Notes under the pieces: model-generated
What the model saw: the letters and a program-made list of their open reading frames with translations, nothing else
Told to the model about the DNA's origin: nothing
Databases searched by the model: none
Shown: positions 1 through 9,456 of the stretch, in pieces
Layout of the letters: every line of letters starts with the position of its first letter
Numbering within the stretch: position 1 is the first letter of the stretch
Source of the DNA: Alteromonas sp. LMIT006
GTDB taxonomy: Bacteria; Pseudomonadota; Gammaproteobacteria; Enterobacterales; Alteromonadaceae
DNA length: 64,000 nt
Direction: 5' to 3'
Assembly: GCF_024300645.1 (NCBI RefSeq)
Contig: NZ_CP101291.1
Coordinates: 2,108,001 to 2,172,000 of the forward strand
Translations under genes and position numbers: made by a program

Positions 1-257
1 ACATTGAACATGAATTTATTCAACCTCGATGCCTCGATGGTGAACATGACATTTGTAGACACATAATAATATTCTGAATTATCTTTAATTGTCACAGATA
101 ACCGCTCTAAAGCGAGCGTTTCGTTATGTGTAACAAAGGCAACCAAGCATGAAGATAAATCACGGTAAAGGTCATTTTGTAACACACAAACATAAGGGTA
201 ATCGGCTCGACTTTTTGCGATTGGGTTTTGAAATACATCAAACTGATTGATATGCAT
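1..257 (-). CDS. ccdB: CcdB-like toxin, C-terminus cut off by window edge
   Basis: A minus-strand frame opens with ATG at 255-257 and runs without a stop off the left edge, giving about 85 residues beginning MHINQFDVFQNP. It starts 8 nt after the ccdA stop, the usual ccdA-ccdB order. The early F-x-V-F-x-N segment, followed by a Y-P-Y stretch and a late region V-S-T-N-V-M-F-T-I, fits the CcdB fold, a gyrase poison. The middle is more divergent than in F-plasmid CcdB. Family membership is judged from memory of the fold and from the CcdA partner. The toxin's C-terminal Trp-Gly-Ile-type end lies outside the window, so activity cannot be judged. Confidence 0.7.
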   Translation of the reverse strand, partial: MHINQFDVFQNPIAKSRADYPYVCVLQNDLYRDLSSCLVAFVTHNETLALERLSVTIKDNSEYYYVSTNVMFTIEASRLNKFMFN

Positions 258-265
258 ATAAATGC

Positions 266-490
266 CTAAACACAAATATCTTCATCATCAAAAGGTAACC
301 CTTTCGCTGCTATATGTTGATTATATTTTTGAATTTTTTCTTGGTTTTGTTCCAGCCATTTTTTAGATAACTCCTGTTTTAGAGCGTTTTCTAAACTGTT
401 GCTGAGATTTATACCCAGTTTTTTAGCATCACAAGTCAATGATTTATCTACATACACATTGACCCTAACTTTTTCTTTTGCAGACCCCAT
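266..490 (-). CDS. ccdA: CcdA-like antitoxin
   Basis: The 74-residue protein starts MGSAKEKVRVNVYVDKSL. It has a ribbon-helix-helix N-terminus (R-V-N-V-Y-V-D, then a helix with L-G-I-N-L-S) for dimeric DNA binding. The C-terminal W-L-x-x-N-Q-E-K-I-x-x-Y-N stretch and acidic tail (F-D-D-E-D) match the CcdB-binding half of CcdA. I chose the ATG at 488-490 because GAGAG lies about 6 nt upstream; an in-frame GTG at 530-532 would add 14 unlikely residues. The gene precedes a ccdB-like frame by 8 nt. It probably neutralises that toxin and represses its own promoter with it, as in known ccd operons. Confidence 0.8.
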   Translation of the reverse strand: MGSAKEKVRVNVYVDKSLTCDAKKLGINLSNSLENALKQELSKKWLEQNQEKIQKYNQHIAAKGLPFDDEDICV

Positions 491-562
491 AAAACTCTCA
501 TGCGCAAAACCTGTACACACAATATAATACACACAATGATATTTTGAAAATGTTTTTAATAT

Positions 563-3091
563 CTACAACACCTTACGCAACAACGTCGTGGTATTGAGTT
601 TCAACAAGACTCGACAACTTGCCGCGCCCAGTAATCCTACCACTATAGCCCCCGTCAATGGGGCGACGACCCAGTATTCATAGTGAATGGATGTGGACAT
701 TTGAAACACTTGAGATTGCAATAGGTACAAACTGACTTCATTAGCAAGTGCTGCCATGAATCCCGCCACTGAACCAATGATCAAAAACTCATAGATCACC
801 GAACGTCGAATCAACCCACCTTGCGCCCCTAAGGTGCGTAAAATAGCTAATTCGCGCTGCCGTTCATCCATTGACGCTTGAACCTGTGCAATCAACACCA
901 ACGCACCAGCTACCAATACAAGCACTAGAATAAACTCAACCGCTGCTGAAACTTGGTCAATGATGCTGCGGATTTGATTAATACGCGCATCTACATCAAA
1001 CAAGGTCACATTTGGGAATGGGCGCAAAAGTTGAGCTAGCTCTGGCTTGCGCTCCTCGGGTAAGAAAAACGAGGTTATATAAGTAGGTGTAAATCGCGCC
1101 ATAGCATCGGGATGCAAGACAAAGAAGAAGTTAGGCTGCATGGTTTGCCAGTTCACTTGACGCAGTGATGTGACCTGTACATCGACGATTTCTGAACCAA
1201 TGTTAAAACTCAAGACATCGCCCATGCCAATGCGCATGCGTTTAGCCGCTTCCACTTCAACAGAAACTGGGTAAATCCCCTCACCTAATTCACTGTTTTC
1301 ATATGACCAGGCATCATGCCACTCACCGGCTACAATTTCGTTGGCTTGTTGTAATTCTGTTCCCCAAGTCAGGTTGGCTTCTCGCCCCATTCCTGCACGT
1401 CGTTCATTCGTGCTATCTTCATCTTCTTTAGTGACTTCTGAGCGCAATACAACATCATTTATTTTGGCAAAGCGCCCTCGGGTCACTGGGTATAAATCGT
1501 CGGATAACACAGCGTTTTGAGCAAAGTGCTGTGCCAAATGATCCTTTTGCGCTTCGGTGACATTGATCATGAAATAATTGGCCGTGCCTTCGGGTAATTG
1601 CTCTTGCCATTGCTTCACAATATCGTTACGCATAACCAGTACAACCAGCAGTAGCATAAGGGTGAGCGCAAAACTGATCAATTGCACAGAGTTGTCTAAT
1701 GCTCGGCGTTTTATCCTTGCCCAAGCAAGCTGAGTTGCTGACATTCTTCCTTGTCCCAAGACTCGGCCAAGGGCTATTAAGCCATACGTTGCGCCTAACA
1801 ATAAAACCACTAGGATAAGGCCCGAAATAAACATGATGGCGCTAACCTTGAAGTTCTGTGAATAGGCATACATCAACCCAAAGATCGCCAATCCTGATGT
1901 TGCATATTGCCCGCCTCGACTTTTGAGTGTAGAGACCATATCTCGGCGCAACACCCGTAACGGCGGGATCGCAAATAAGCCCAGCAATGGATATAGGCAG
2001 AACAATAAGGCGCAAATACTGCCTGTAAAAATCGCAATAAATAACGGACGCCAATACCACACCTGCAACGCCACATCGACCGTGCCAGCAAGGGCACTGA
2101 CCACAACCTGTTGCACAACAAAACCAATGACAGTGCCCAACACTATACCTAATAATGCGATAAAGATGATTTGATACAAATACACCTGACGAATGGTACC
2201 AGTTGAGGCACCCAAGGTTTTCATGATCGCGACTGGATCAAAATGCCGCTGAGCATAGCGCTGAGCGGCAACCCCAATAGCGACACAGGCTAATACGATA
2301 GCGAGCAATGAGGCCAATAAAAAAAACTGCTCGGCCCTTGCTACCGACTCACCTATCGGTGATTCATCATCATCTACAGATAACCAGCGATGATATTCAC
2401 GCTGAAACTCACCTTTAACGTTATCATAAAATGTTTCAAGCTCATCATCAGTGCCAGTAAAGTAGGCTTTGTAATTGACGCGGGAGCCTGGGCCTGTCAC
2501 ATTGGTTTTGGCTAAAGCGTCCAAATTAATCAACACCATGGGATCGGTATTAAACACGCTAAATCCAGCATCCGGGATTTCACTCAACACCTTAGATGCG
2601 GTAAATACGGCATCACCAATTTCTACCTCGTCGCCTATTTCAAGGTCGAGTACTTGGAACAATCGAGAATCTAACCATGCTTCGTTTTCCTGTGGAACTT
2701 GGTTAGTGGGTTCACCTAAGGCAAAAGGCTGTGGTGATAGCTTAATACTGCCCTTGAGCGGGTATGCTTGATTGACTGCACGCAAGTCAACAAGCTGTAG
2801 CTGGTCATTGGCAAAGACCATGGAACGCGTGGAAACTTGTTCAGCCACCCCTAAACCTTGTGCCTTCGCCTGTTCAAGCCATGCCAACTCAACCGGTTTG
2901 CGCGATGAAAGCTGTCTATCGGCAGCAATGAATTCGGCGCTGCGCTCATTGAGTGCCCCTTGTAAACGCTCGGAGAATAGCGACAGTGATAACACCGCCG
3001 CTACAGACAAAATGATCGCAGATAATATAATACTGAGTTCACCCCGGCGTGCCTCATGTTTGAACAAGCGCCATGCTAATGAAAATCCCAT
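563..3091 (-). CDS. ybbP: YbbP-type ABC transporter permease (FtsX/MacB fold)
   Basis: This 842-residue inner-membrane protein has an N-terminal helix (about 20-42), a large periplasmic domain and FtsX-type helices near 255-280, 300-340 and 345-380. A second set of helices lies near 400-445, 465-490 and 720-835. The duplicated FtsX architecture is typical of YbbP-like permeases, which work with the YbbA ATPase. The gene follows ybbA by 11 bp on the same strand, so they should be co-transcribed. The ybbA-ybbP pair is divergent from tesA, the same arrangement as in E. coli. The substrate is unknown; a role in extracting or moving lipids or lipoproteins is inferred from the MacB-like family. Confidence 0.88.
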   Translation of the reverse strand: MGFSLAWRLFKHEARRGELSIILSAIILSVAAVLSLSLFSERLQGALNERSAEFIAADRQLSSRKPVELAWLEQAKAQGLGVAEQVSTRSMVFANDQLQLVDLRAVNQAYPLKGSIKLSPQPFALGEPTNQVPQENEAWLDSRLFQVLDLEIGDEVEIGDAVFTASKVLSEIPDAGFSVFNTDPMVLINLDALAKTNVTGPGSRVNYKAYFTGTDDELETFYDNVKGEFQREYHRWLSVDDDESPIGESVARAEQFFLLASLLAIVLACVAIGVAAQRYAQRHFDPVAIMKTLGASTGTIRQVYLYQIIFIALLGIVLGTVIGFVVQQVVVSALAGTVDVALQVWYWRPLFIAIFTGSICALLFCLYPLLGLFAIPPLRVLRRDMVSTLKSRGGQYATSGLAIFGLMYAYSQNFKVSAIMFISGLILVVLLLGATYGLIALGRVLGQGRMSATQLAWARIKRRALDNSVQLISFALTLMLLLVVLVMRNDIVKQWQEQLPEGTANYFMINVTEAQKDHLAQHFAQNAVLSDDLYPVTRGRFAKINDVVLRSEVTKEDEDSTNERRAGMGREANLTWGTELQQANEIVAGEWHDAWSYENSELGEGIYPVSVEVEAAKRMRIGMGDVLSFNIGSEIVDVQVTSLRQVNWQTMQPNFFFVLHPDAMARFTPTYITSFFLPEERKPELAQLLRPFPNVTLFDVDARINQIRSIIDQVSAAVEFILVLVLVAGALVLIAQVQASMDERQRELAILRTLGAQGGLIRRSVIYEFLIIGSVAGFMAALANEVSLYLLQSQVFQMSTSIHYEYWVVAPLTGAIVVGLLGAASCRVLLKLNTTTLLRKVL

Positions 3092-3102
3092 AAATGATGC
3101 CC

Positions 3103-3795
3103 CTAGCTCGCTCGTTCAGTCATAGGTTGCGCAGATGCTTCGCTCAGCTGTCCGGCAGACATGATGAGCTGTCGCTCACAACGCTGAGCTAATTCGTTAT
3201 CGTGTGTGACCAGCACAAGGGTCGTACCGGCTTGCTGGTTGAGATCAAATAACAACTGCTCAACTTTGAGTGAATTATCTGCATCCAAATTACCCGTCGG
3301 TTCATCTGCAAACAGTATTTTGGGTTGTGTGATGAACGCTCTTGCAATCGCGACACGTTGTTGCTCTCCACCTGATAGTTGGTTGGGGTAATGCGAAGCA
3401 CGATGAGATAACCCCACCTTTTCTAATGCATCGATTGCAAGCGCTTTGGCGTTATTTAAGCCATTAATTTCGGCAGGTAACATCACATTTTCAAGGGCGG
3501 TCAAAGAGGGGACCAACATAAAAGCTTGAAAGATGAACCCAACTTTCTGGCCACGTATTTGCGCTCGAGCTTCCTCATCCATGGTTTCTAACGATGCCCC
3601 ATCGAGTTTTATAGACCCTTCTGTTACAGTATCAAGACCGGCTAACAAACCAAGTAACGTAGATTTTCCTGATCCAGAGGCCCCCACTATGGCAACACTT
3701 TGTCCTTCAGTCACTGTAAAGCTAATGGGTTGTAAAATCTGCAATGCGCCGTTATCCGTAGTAACTGTTTTGGTTATGTTTGTAACTTGTATCAT
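3103..3795 (-). CDS. ybbA: YbbA-type ABC transporter ATP-binding protein
   Basis: The 230-residue ATPase has Walker A at residues 38-46 (GASGSGKST), signature L-S-G-G-E-Q-Q-R and Walker B I-L-F-A-D-E-P with the following T-G-N-L-D. These are LolD/MacB-class features. It energises the downstream permease YbbP. The start ATG at 3793-3795 is only a few bases from the tesA start region on the other strand, so both promoters must overlap the opposite gene's 5' end. No substrate can be read from the sequence. Family assignment is firm; the symbol rests on sequence class plus the conserved tesA neighbourhood. Confidence 0.92.
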   Translation of the reverse strand: MIQVTNITKTVTTDNGALQILQPISFTVTEGQSVAIVGASGSGKSTLLGLLAGLDTVTEGSIKLDGASLETMDEEARAQIRGQKVGFIFQAFMLVPSLTALENVMLPAEINGLNNAKALAIDALEKVGLSHRASHYPNQLSGGEQQRVAIARAFITQPKILFADEPTGNLDADNSLKVEQLLFDLNQQAGTTLVLVTHDNELAQRCERQLIMSAGQLSEASAQPMTERAS

Positions 3796-3810
3796 GGAGT
3801 GTTAATTACC

Positions 3811-4479
3811 GTGTTTTATATTTTTCGCAAAGACTTCATTATCCTTGCCATTTTTGTCAATTTAGCAGTTTTTAATACGCCAATCAGCCATGCAGAAGAT
3901 CAACCTCAAGATGCGATTGACGTCTTAGTGTTAGGCGATAGCTTAAGTGCAGCCTATAACTTAGAGCAAGACCAGGGGTGGGTAAATCTGTTACAAAATA
4001 TGTTGCACGAAAACGACGTTCACATCAATCTTATTAATGCGGCTATCAGTGGGGAAACCACAGACGGTGGTGTGGCCCGATTACCTCGCTTGCTCACCCA
4101 ACATATGCCGGATATCGTATATATCGAACTGGGTGGAAATGATGGATTACAAGGCCATCCTATCAAGAAGTTACGCGACAACCTAAGTACTCTTATCACA
4201 ACTAGTCTAGATTATGACGCAAGAGTCATTCTCCAATCGATTCAAATCCCCACAAACTATGGACGTCGCTACAACAGCATGTTTACTGAAAGCTTTGCCA
4301 AAGTTGCCAGCGAGCATAATATTGCATTGGTGCCGTTTTTTTTGGAAGACATTGCTTTGAATAGTGAGTTGATGATGCGAGATGGGATCCACCCCAATGC
4401 CAAAGGCCAACAACAAATTGCTGAGTTTATGTATCAAGAGTTTATTCCACTGATTCAAGCTATGGATGTTTCGCAATAA
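3811..4479 (+). CDS. tesA: Periplasmic GDSL esterase/thioesterase I (TesA)
   Basis: This is an SGNH hydrolase with a signal peptide followed by block I V-L-G-D-S-L-S (Ser44 from the chosen start), block III G-G-N-D-G and block V D-G-I-H-P-N with the catalytic Asp/His. In the family the enzyme is periplasmic and cleaves acyl thioesters, lysophospholipids and other esters. I chose GTG 3811, which has GGAG at 3796-3799 upstream and leaves a normal signal peptide. In-frame TTG 3787 and GTG 3799 are alternatives. It is divergent from ybbA-ybbP, a conserved arrangement. The predicted mature protein begins near the A-E-D following S-H-A. Confidence 0.92.
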   Translation: MFYIFRKDFIILAIFVNLAVFNTPISHAEDQPQDAIDVLVLGDSLSAAYNLEQDQGWVNLLQNMLHENDVHINLINAAISGETTDGGVARLPRLLTQHMPDIVYIELGGNDGLQGHPIKKLRDNLSTLITTSLDYDARVILQSIQIPTNYGRRYNSMFTESFAKVASEHNIALVPFFLEDIALNSELMMRDGIHPNAKGQQQIAEFMYQEFIPLIQAMDVSQ

Positions 4480-4494
4480 TAAGGCTTTTTGAAT

Positions 4495-5685
4495 ATGCAA
4501 CACGCTAAAACATCTCTGATTGTCACCGCTGCGTTTATCGGCCCTGGGACAGTGACCACCGCAACGCTTGCAGGGGCCGAGTTGGGCTATGGTTTGTTGT
4601 GGGCGTTATTATTTTCAATCTTAGCCACCATCATCATTCAAGATATGGCATCTCGGTTGGGGTTAGCAACGGGTCGAGGCATGTCCGAAAATCTCATCAC
4701 TGTTTATAAGCACCCTGCTCTGAAATATTCTGTATTCGTATTAGTGGTAGTGGCATTAGGCATAGGCAATGCAGCGTATGAAGGGGGTAATTTAAGTGGC
4801 GCCGCATTAGGTATGAGAAGTGTTTTTGCTGGTTCTCAGGGTGTTTGGGTAAGTGTGTTAGGTGCCATTGCACTATGCTTGATCTGGTTAAACCGTCCAA
4901 ATCTACTCACCAATGTATTAGTCATACTGGTCGCGATCATGAGTCTGGTATTTCTTTTGGCAGCCATGACTGCAGGTGTGGATATTGAACAACTAAAACG
5001 CGGCATCATGGGCATTGGACTGTTTGATAATAGTACACTGTTGTTAGCCATTATTGGTACAACCATTGTGCCTTATAATATCTTTTTACACAGCAGTTTA
5101 AGTGCTCAAGTCCGACAGTCAGACCAAGAAATCAGCCTTGATCGAAAGCAGCTGATATCCTCTATCTCGTTGGGTGGGCTCATCACATTAGCAATTATGT
5201 CTTGTGCAGCCAACGCTTTTTTTCTTACTCAGACCTCAGTTGATCGAGGAAATATTGCCTCGCAATTATCACCTATATTATGCGACTGGGCTCAATGGTT
5301 CTTTGGCATTGGGATCTTTGCAGCTGGCTTAACCAGTGCAATCACTGCGCCATTAGCAACCGCCTATGCCATTTGTGGGTTATTGTTTCAACCAAGCGCG
5401 TCAATTACCTCATCATATGCGTTCAGAATGATCGCTACTATCGTTGTGGTGATTGGGATAAGCATCGCATTATCCGGTGCTCAACCTATTGTTATTATCG
5501 TTACTGCACAAGCTGCAAACGCCCTTCTTCTGCCATTTTCTCTTATATTGCTGTTGGGGTTGCTCAATCGCACACATGTCATGGGAACATACCGAAATAC
5601 AGCCATTGTTAACCTCATGGCAGTAATAGTATTATTGACAGTTGTGAGTTTGAGTGTTTATAAACTGTTGTCATTATTACAATAA
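4495..5685 (+). CDS. Nramp-superfamily transporter with non-canonical metal site
   Basis: This 396-residue protein has about eleven hydrophobic helices and an Nramp layout, but helix 1 reads I-G-P-G-T-V-T-T instead of the family's D-P-G-N. The helix 6 motif reads I-V-P-Y-N-I-F-L-H-S where metal-transporting Nramps have a methionine (M-P-H-N). Three first-shell ligands of divalent transition metals are therefore absent. The fold assignment is solid, but the substrate is unclear; Nramp relatives with altered sites exist. Start ATG 4495 has AAGG about 10 nt upstream and sits 15 bp after tesA. The 3' end overlaps the reading frame of the convergent PEP-CTERM-like gene. Confidence 0.8.
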   Translation: MQHAKTSLIVTAAFIGPGTVTTATLAGAELGYGLLWALLFSILATIIIQDMASRLGLATGRGMSENLITVYKHPALKYSVFVLVVVALGIGNAAYEGGNLSGAALGMRSVFAGSQGVWVSVLGAIALCLIWLNRPNLLTNVLVILVAIMSLVFLLAAMTAGVDIEQLKRGIMGIGLFDNSTLLLAIIGTTIVPYNIFLHSSLSAQVRQSDQEISLDRKQLISSISLGGLITLAIMSCAANAFFLTQTSVDRGNIASQLSPILCDWAQWFFGIGIFAAGLTSAITAPLATAYAICGLLFQPSASITSSYAFRMIATIVVVIGISIALSGAQPIVIIVTAQAANALLLPFSLILLLGLLNRTHVMGTYRNTAIVNLMAVIVLLTVVSLSVYKLLSLLQ

Positions 5686-6516
5686 CGCCGATAAATCATC
5701 CAGATGATTGCGCTCAAAAATAGAAACCAAACGGAAGGTGAGTTGACGGGTTGAGGCATTTGCGCAGTTGGATCCCTTACCCAAATATTCATATGTGATA
5801 CACCTTCTGCATTGCCTCCACCATTGATGAGATCATTGGTATTAAACGTACCCGAGAGAATATAATGAGGTTGAGGCTTTTATGGATAAAGCGAGATGAT
5901 CAAATGTGGCACGACCCAAAACAGATTGTACCACTTCGATGATATTTTCTGTGGTCGTCAATGTCCACATCCCTGAAATACAGTCACTTGTATGACATCC
6001 ACTGATATCAAAACTGAGTAAATCACCAATATTCAAGTTATCAGGACCAAGTGAACTATACTCTGCTTCGAGATCATCATCAGCATTAAGGTTAGCCAAA
6101 TGGATCCAACCCGGATCAGTCGCTGTACCATCATTGTCTAAATCTAATAACTGTTCGGGTGTGATAAATTCATTGCCCGTAAAATATTGCACGTCTTTGC
6201 CTTTTATTCTAACCGTCTGGCCATTGAGTAAGCCGTCATTAAGCTCACCAATATTGGGAGATGGTGAACTAAGACCCTTTTGATCGTCATTGGCTTTTGC
6301 AAAGCCAACACAGCTCTGAGCATCATAATGATTGATTAATAGGTTGTCTGAAGACGTTAAGGTCGTAATCGAGGTTAAGCCTACATTCGAGGCATTACAC
6401 GTTAGTGAAATAGGTGCAGCTATGCCTCCTTTAGAGGCTACCAAGCACAATGCAAAACAGACTATCCAAAGTGTGTGTATAAACTTTATCATCAGAATCA
6501 TTCCATTGTTTCTCAT
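5658..6516 (-). pseudogene. Secreted protein with PEP-CTERM-like tail, frameshifted
   Basis: The first frame encodes 224 residues: a signal peptide, two cysteine pairs and an acidic D-L-D-N-D-G segment. It ends abruptly after A-L-S-I-K. Dropping one base in the TTTT run at 5878-5881 (plus strand) restores a frame reading P-Q-P-H-Y-I-L-S-G-T-F. That frame continues through N-I-W-V-R-D to a tail of N-S-P, a hydrophobic helix and R-R-Y. This tail is the three-part exosortase sorting-signal pattern (P-rich box, helix, basic end). The repaired gene would end at 5658 and overlap the convergent transporter by 28 bp. Either the gene is recently broken or there is an assembly error in a homopolymer. 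Its function is unrecognised. Confidence 0.7.
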
Positions 6517-6552
6517 TCTGGGCTTTTAAGACAGAGCCCATATATCACAGCC

Positions 6553-6583
6553 ATAAAAAAGCCGATACAAACGTATCGGCTTC
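6553..6583 (-). terminator. Rho-independent terminator after the amidohydrolase pair
   Basis: A perfect stem of AAGCCGATAC with GTATCGGCTT around a 4-nt loop is followed on the minus strand by a run of six T. It lies about 20 bp past the stop of the 6602-7861 gene. Confidence 0.9.
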
Positions 6584-6601
6584 AACTTAAATTGCTTTAG
6601 A

Positions 6602-7861
6602 TTATGGGCGCACGTAACTCATTGGACGTGCCTGTTCTAAATCCAAATATCGGTCTCTCAACTCGGTTTGACGTGAGCTCATTTCAATGGCTTGACCTTT
6701 AATAAAGACCTGTTCTGCAGCTTCAGTCACCTCCAACGGATCGCCTGACCAAATTACGACATCTGCCGACATTCCGGCTTTTATAGAACCAACCTGTTTA
6801 TCCATACCATAGATTTTAGCAACATTTGAAGTCAACGCCGCCAATCCGTCTTGATATGGCATGCCATTGGCGACAGCATTGCCCGCATGTTGCGTTGCCA
6901 GTCGGATATTATGCGTTTCCATACCAATAGCCACATCCACGCCAGCTTGTGCAAGACGTCCAGCATTAGCCAACGTCGCACCGATACGGTCGAACCCACC
7001 AGGTAAATTATATTCTGGGTTAATGATGACAGGAATATTTGCTTGAGCGAGTTGCTCAGCTACTCTCCAAGCCTCTACACCATTGACCAAAACGACATTG
7101 AGCTTGGCAAAGCGTTGTTGTAAAGCAATGACTTGCAAAATATCGGCCTTACGATCAGCCATCACGAGCAAAGGTATATGACCGGCTACTACATGGGATA
7201 AGGCTTCTGCATCGGCTTTGCTGAGCATACCGTCCCAATCCTCATTATCGAACTCCAACGCTTCTGTCAGTGCATTGATAAGGGTTGGCCACATCACTGC
7301 ACGAGTACCTCCTACTCTATCAGCACCACTGTTTGTGACATCGACGGAAACAAATGCACGAGACTTTAACAACGCATCGTCATCCGTTAAATGCATAATG
7401 GCACCTTGACCTTTGAACAAGAAACCACTGCGCTCAATATTGGTCGCAGCCGCTGTGAAACCTTCAATGCGAGCAATCGGGATCAGTGATGAATCAGGAT
7501 TAATAGCATAAGAGACATCCAATGCAGCTCCTACACTAGTTAGATGCTCAGCGTGATCCATATCCACTGTTGAGTCTACTTGTCCTGCAGACAAGCCAAC
7601 TTCTTTTAAACCAAGTGCGGTATACGCTCCGATTAAGCCGGGGGTAACGACCTTACCTTTGGCATTGATGGGTTCGTATCCACGGACAGTTTGTGAGCCT
7701 TTTAAGACGTCTTGGATATAACCATCTTTGATCAATATCGTAGCTTCTTCCAAAGTCCCTTGTTCAGCCATGGTATGCACCTTGGCCCCAACAATAGCAA
7801 ATTGTGCCCCTTGTACCGTCATTGTCACACAGGCAAATGTAGCTAATAAAATACGTTTCAT
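6602..7861 (-). CDS. Amidohydrolase-like protein lacking the HxH metal ligands
   Basis: This 419-residue secreted protein (signal peptide ending near V-Q-G-A) has the beta-sandwich and barrel layout of imidazolonepropionase-like amidohydrolases. It includes T-P-G-L-I near residue 73 and a C-terminal G-S-I-K-A-G-M-S-A-D-V-V-I-W. At the position of the metal-binding D-x-H-x-H it reads G-A-Y-T-A (78-82), so both histidines are gone. The partner gene upstream keeps them. The genes overlap by 4 bp (ATGA) and must be co-translated. A non-catalytic subunit or a regulatory partner is an inference; loss of function is the alternative. The terminator at 6553-6583 closes the operon. Confidence 0.82.
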   Translation of the reverse strand: MKRILLATFACVTMTVQGAQFAIVGAKVHTMAEQGTLEEATILIKDGYIQDVLKGSQTVRGYEPINAKGKVVTPGLIGAYTALGLKEVGLSAGQVDSTVDMDHAEHLTSVGAALDVSYAINPDSSLIPIARIEGFTAAATNIERSGFLFKGQGAIMHLTDDDALLKSRAFVSVDVTNSGADRVGGTRAVMWPTLINALTEALEFDNEDWDGMLSKADAEALSHVVAGHIPLLVMADRKADILQVIALQQRFAKLNVVLVNGVEAWRVAEQLAQANIPVIINPEYNLPGGFDRIGATLANAGRLAQAGVDVAIGMETHNIRLATQHAGNAVANGMPYQDGLAALTSNVAKIYGMDKQVGSIKAGMSADVVIWSGDPLEVTEAAEQVFIKGQAIEMSSRQTELRDRYLDLEQARPMSYVRP

Positions 7862-9285
7862 TTGACATCTCCCGCGGCAATTTGGCCTAACTCAAAATCA
7901 CTGACCGGCCAATTTTCAGGGTCGTTTCGATCAAAGGCTAGCCCGCCATCGATAAACACTTTTTCAGCTTGAGCGTACGTAGAGAATGGATCCTCAGTCC
8001 ATAATACCACATCCGCATTTTTGCCTACCTCTAATGAACCGGTTTGGTCAAAAATCCCTAGAGATTTTGCAGGGTTTGCCGATACCCATTGCCACGCATC
8101 TGCTTTGCTAATATCGATACCCACACGCTTGCCATCGGACCACGCTTTGGCCATCTCTTGATTGAGACGCTGGATACCAATGTCACTGTCCGAATGCACG
8201 ACCGCACAAGCACCTGCATTGTGAACCATTGGGACATTTTCACGAATGCCATCGTAGGCTTCCATTTTAAAGCCCCACCAATCGGCCCACATAGATGAAC
8301 AGACATTATTGTCACGTAATTTGTCCGCTATTTTGTAAGCTTCTACTGCGTGGTGGAACGAGCCGATTTGGTAATCAAATTCTTGCATGACATCCATCAT
8401 GACGGTCATTTCGTCCGCACGATAGCAGTGCATATGAACGATGATCTCACCTTCTAGCACACCTTTGAGCGTTTCCATTTGCAAATCCCGCTTGGGCGCT
8501 TTAGCGTCTTCGCCGGCGTCGATTTTGGTATAGTATTCATCCCACTGGTTTTTGTAGTCTGTCGCTTGGATCCATGCTTTGCGATAGCCAGCCACATTGC
8601 CCATACGGGTACCTGGACCGCCTTTATTACCATAGACTCGTTTGGGGTTTTCCCCACAGGCCATCTTAATCCCATAAGGCGCACCCGGAAACTTCATGTC
8701 TTGCATGGTGCGATCGGGCACGTTCTTCAAGACCACGGTACGACCACCGAACAAATTAGCGGAACCAGGCAAAATTTGCATCGCAGTCACACCACCAGCC
8801 AACGCTCTTTGAAAACCTGGGTCAAACGGCCATACCGAATGCTCCGCCCACACTTGAGAGGTTACTGGACTGGTCATTTCGTTGCCATCGGCGTGAGAGC
8901 GCGTATCAGGCGATGGATATACGCCCAAATGTGAGTGGGTATCGATGATACCGGGGGTGACCCATTTGCCTTTGCCATCAATCACGGTTGCGTTTTCAGG
9001 CATCACAATGTCATTGCCCAAAGCTGTGATTTTGCCATCTTGCAAGACAATGCTGGCGTTTTCAAGTAAGCCACCAATACCATCAAGAATGCTGACATTT
9101 TGAATGACGGTCGTGGCAGCAGGGATAGGTTGATAAGTGCTTGGGAAGGGATCGGGATTGATTTGCACTGCCTCTTTGGCTGTTGCGCTAGCACTTGATG
9201 GCTCATTTGTACCACCACATGCCGCTAAACCAGCAGACAGCAATCCGATCACCAAGCCACGTTGCAATAACGAGGTTGAATGCAT
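7858..9285 (-). CDS. Lipoprotein metal-dependent amidohydrolase
   Basis: The 475-residue protein has a lipoprotein signal with lipobox L-A-A-C at residue 23, placing it in the periplasm on a membrane. The amidohydrolase motif D-T-H-S-H (His117, His119) is intact. A later H-M-H and H-S-D-S-D supply the remaining expected metal and catalytic residues. C-terminal L-E-V-G-K-N-A-D-V-V-L-W is the usual end of the beta-sandwich. The family hydrolyses amide or cyclic amide bonds, including dipeptides; the substrate cannot be read. It heads a two-gene operon with a degenerate paralogue. Confidence 0.85.
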   Translation of the reverse strand: MHSTSLLQRGLVIGLLSAGLAACGGTNEPSSASATAKEAVQINPDPFPSTYQPIPAATTVIQNVSILDGIGGLLENASIVLQDGKITALGNDIVMPENATVIDGKGKWVTPGIIDTHSHLGVYPSPDTRSHADGNEMTSPVTSQVWAEHSVWPFDPGFQRALAGGVTAMQILPGSANLFGGRTVVLKNVPDRTMQDMKFPGAPYGIKMACGENPKRVYGNKGGPGTRMGNVAGYRKAWIQATDYKNQWDEYYTKIDAGEDAKAPKRDLQMETLKGVLEGEIIVHMHCYRADEMTVMMDVMQEFDYQIGSFHHAVEAYKIADKLRDNNVCSSMWADWWGFKMEAYDGIRENVPMVHNAGACAVVHSDSDIGIQRLNQEMAKAWSDGKRVGIDISKADAWQWVSANPAKSLGIFDQTGSLEVGKNADVVLWTEDPFSTYAQAEKVFIDGGLAFDRNDPENWPVSDFELGQIAAGDVK

Positions 9286-9456
9286 AGGAATTCCTTATAG
9301 TTATTAGTTATTCTGTCAGGGCGTAATCTAATCGAATCGAATTTGAACCTCAAGTTGATCATTGATTAAAGATGTAAAAATAGTGTTACTACTAATGGAT
9401 AATCGGTTTTTTTGACAAAATACGTTATGTTGACTAAAAAATAATCGACTCAATAC

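Noticed and set aside
1842-2127. Frames of 72-84 codons inside ybbP
   Set aside because: They are alternative frames of the permease gene with no start signals.
8479-8934. 151-codon plus-strand frame inside the amidohydrolase
   Set aside because: It is antisense to a well-conserved gene and has no recognisable domain or ribosome site.
9412-9443. Promoter of the SulP gene
   Set aside because: TTGACA is present, but no acceptable -10 at proper spacing was found.
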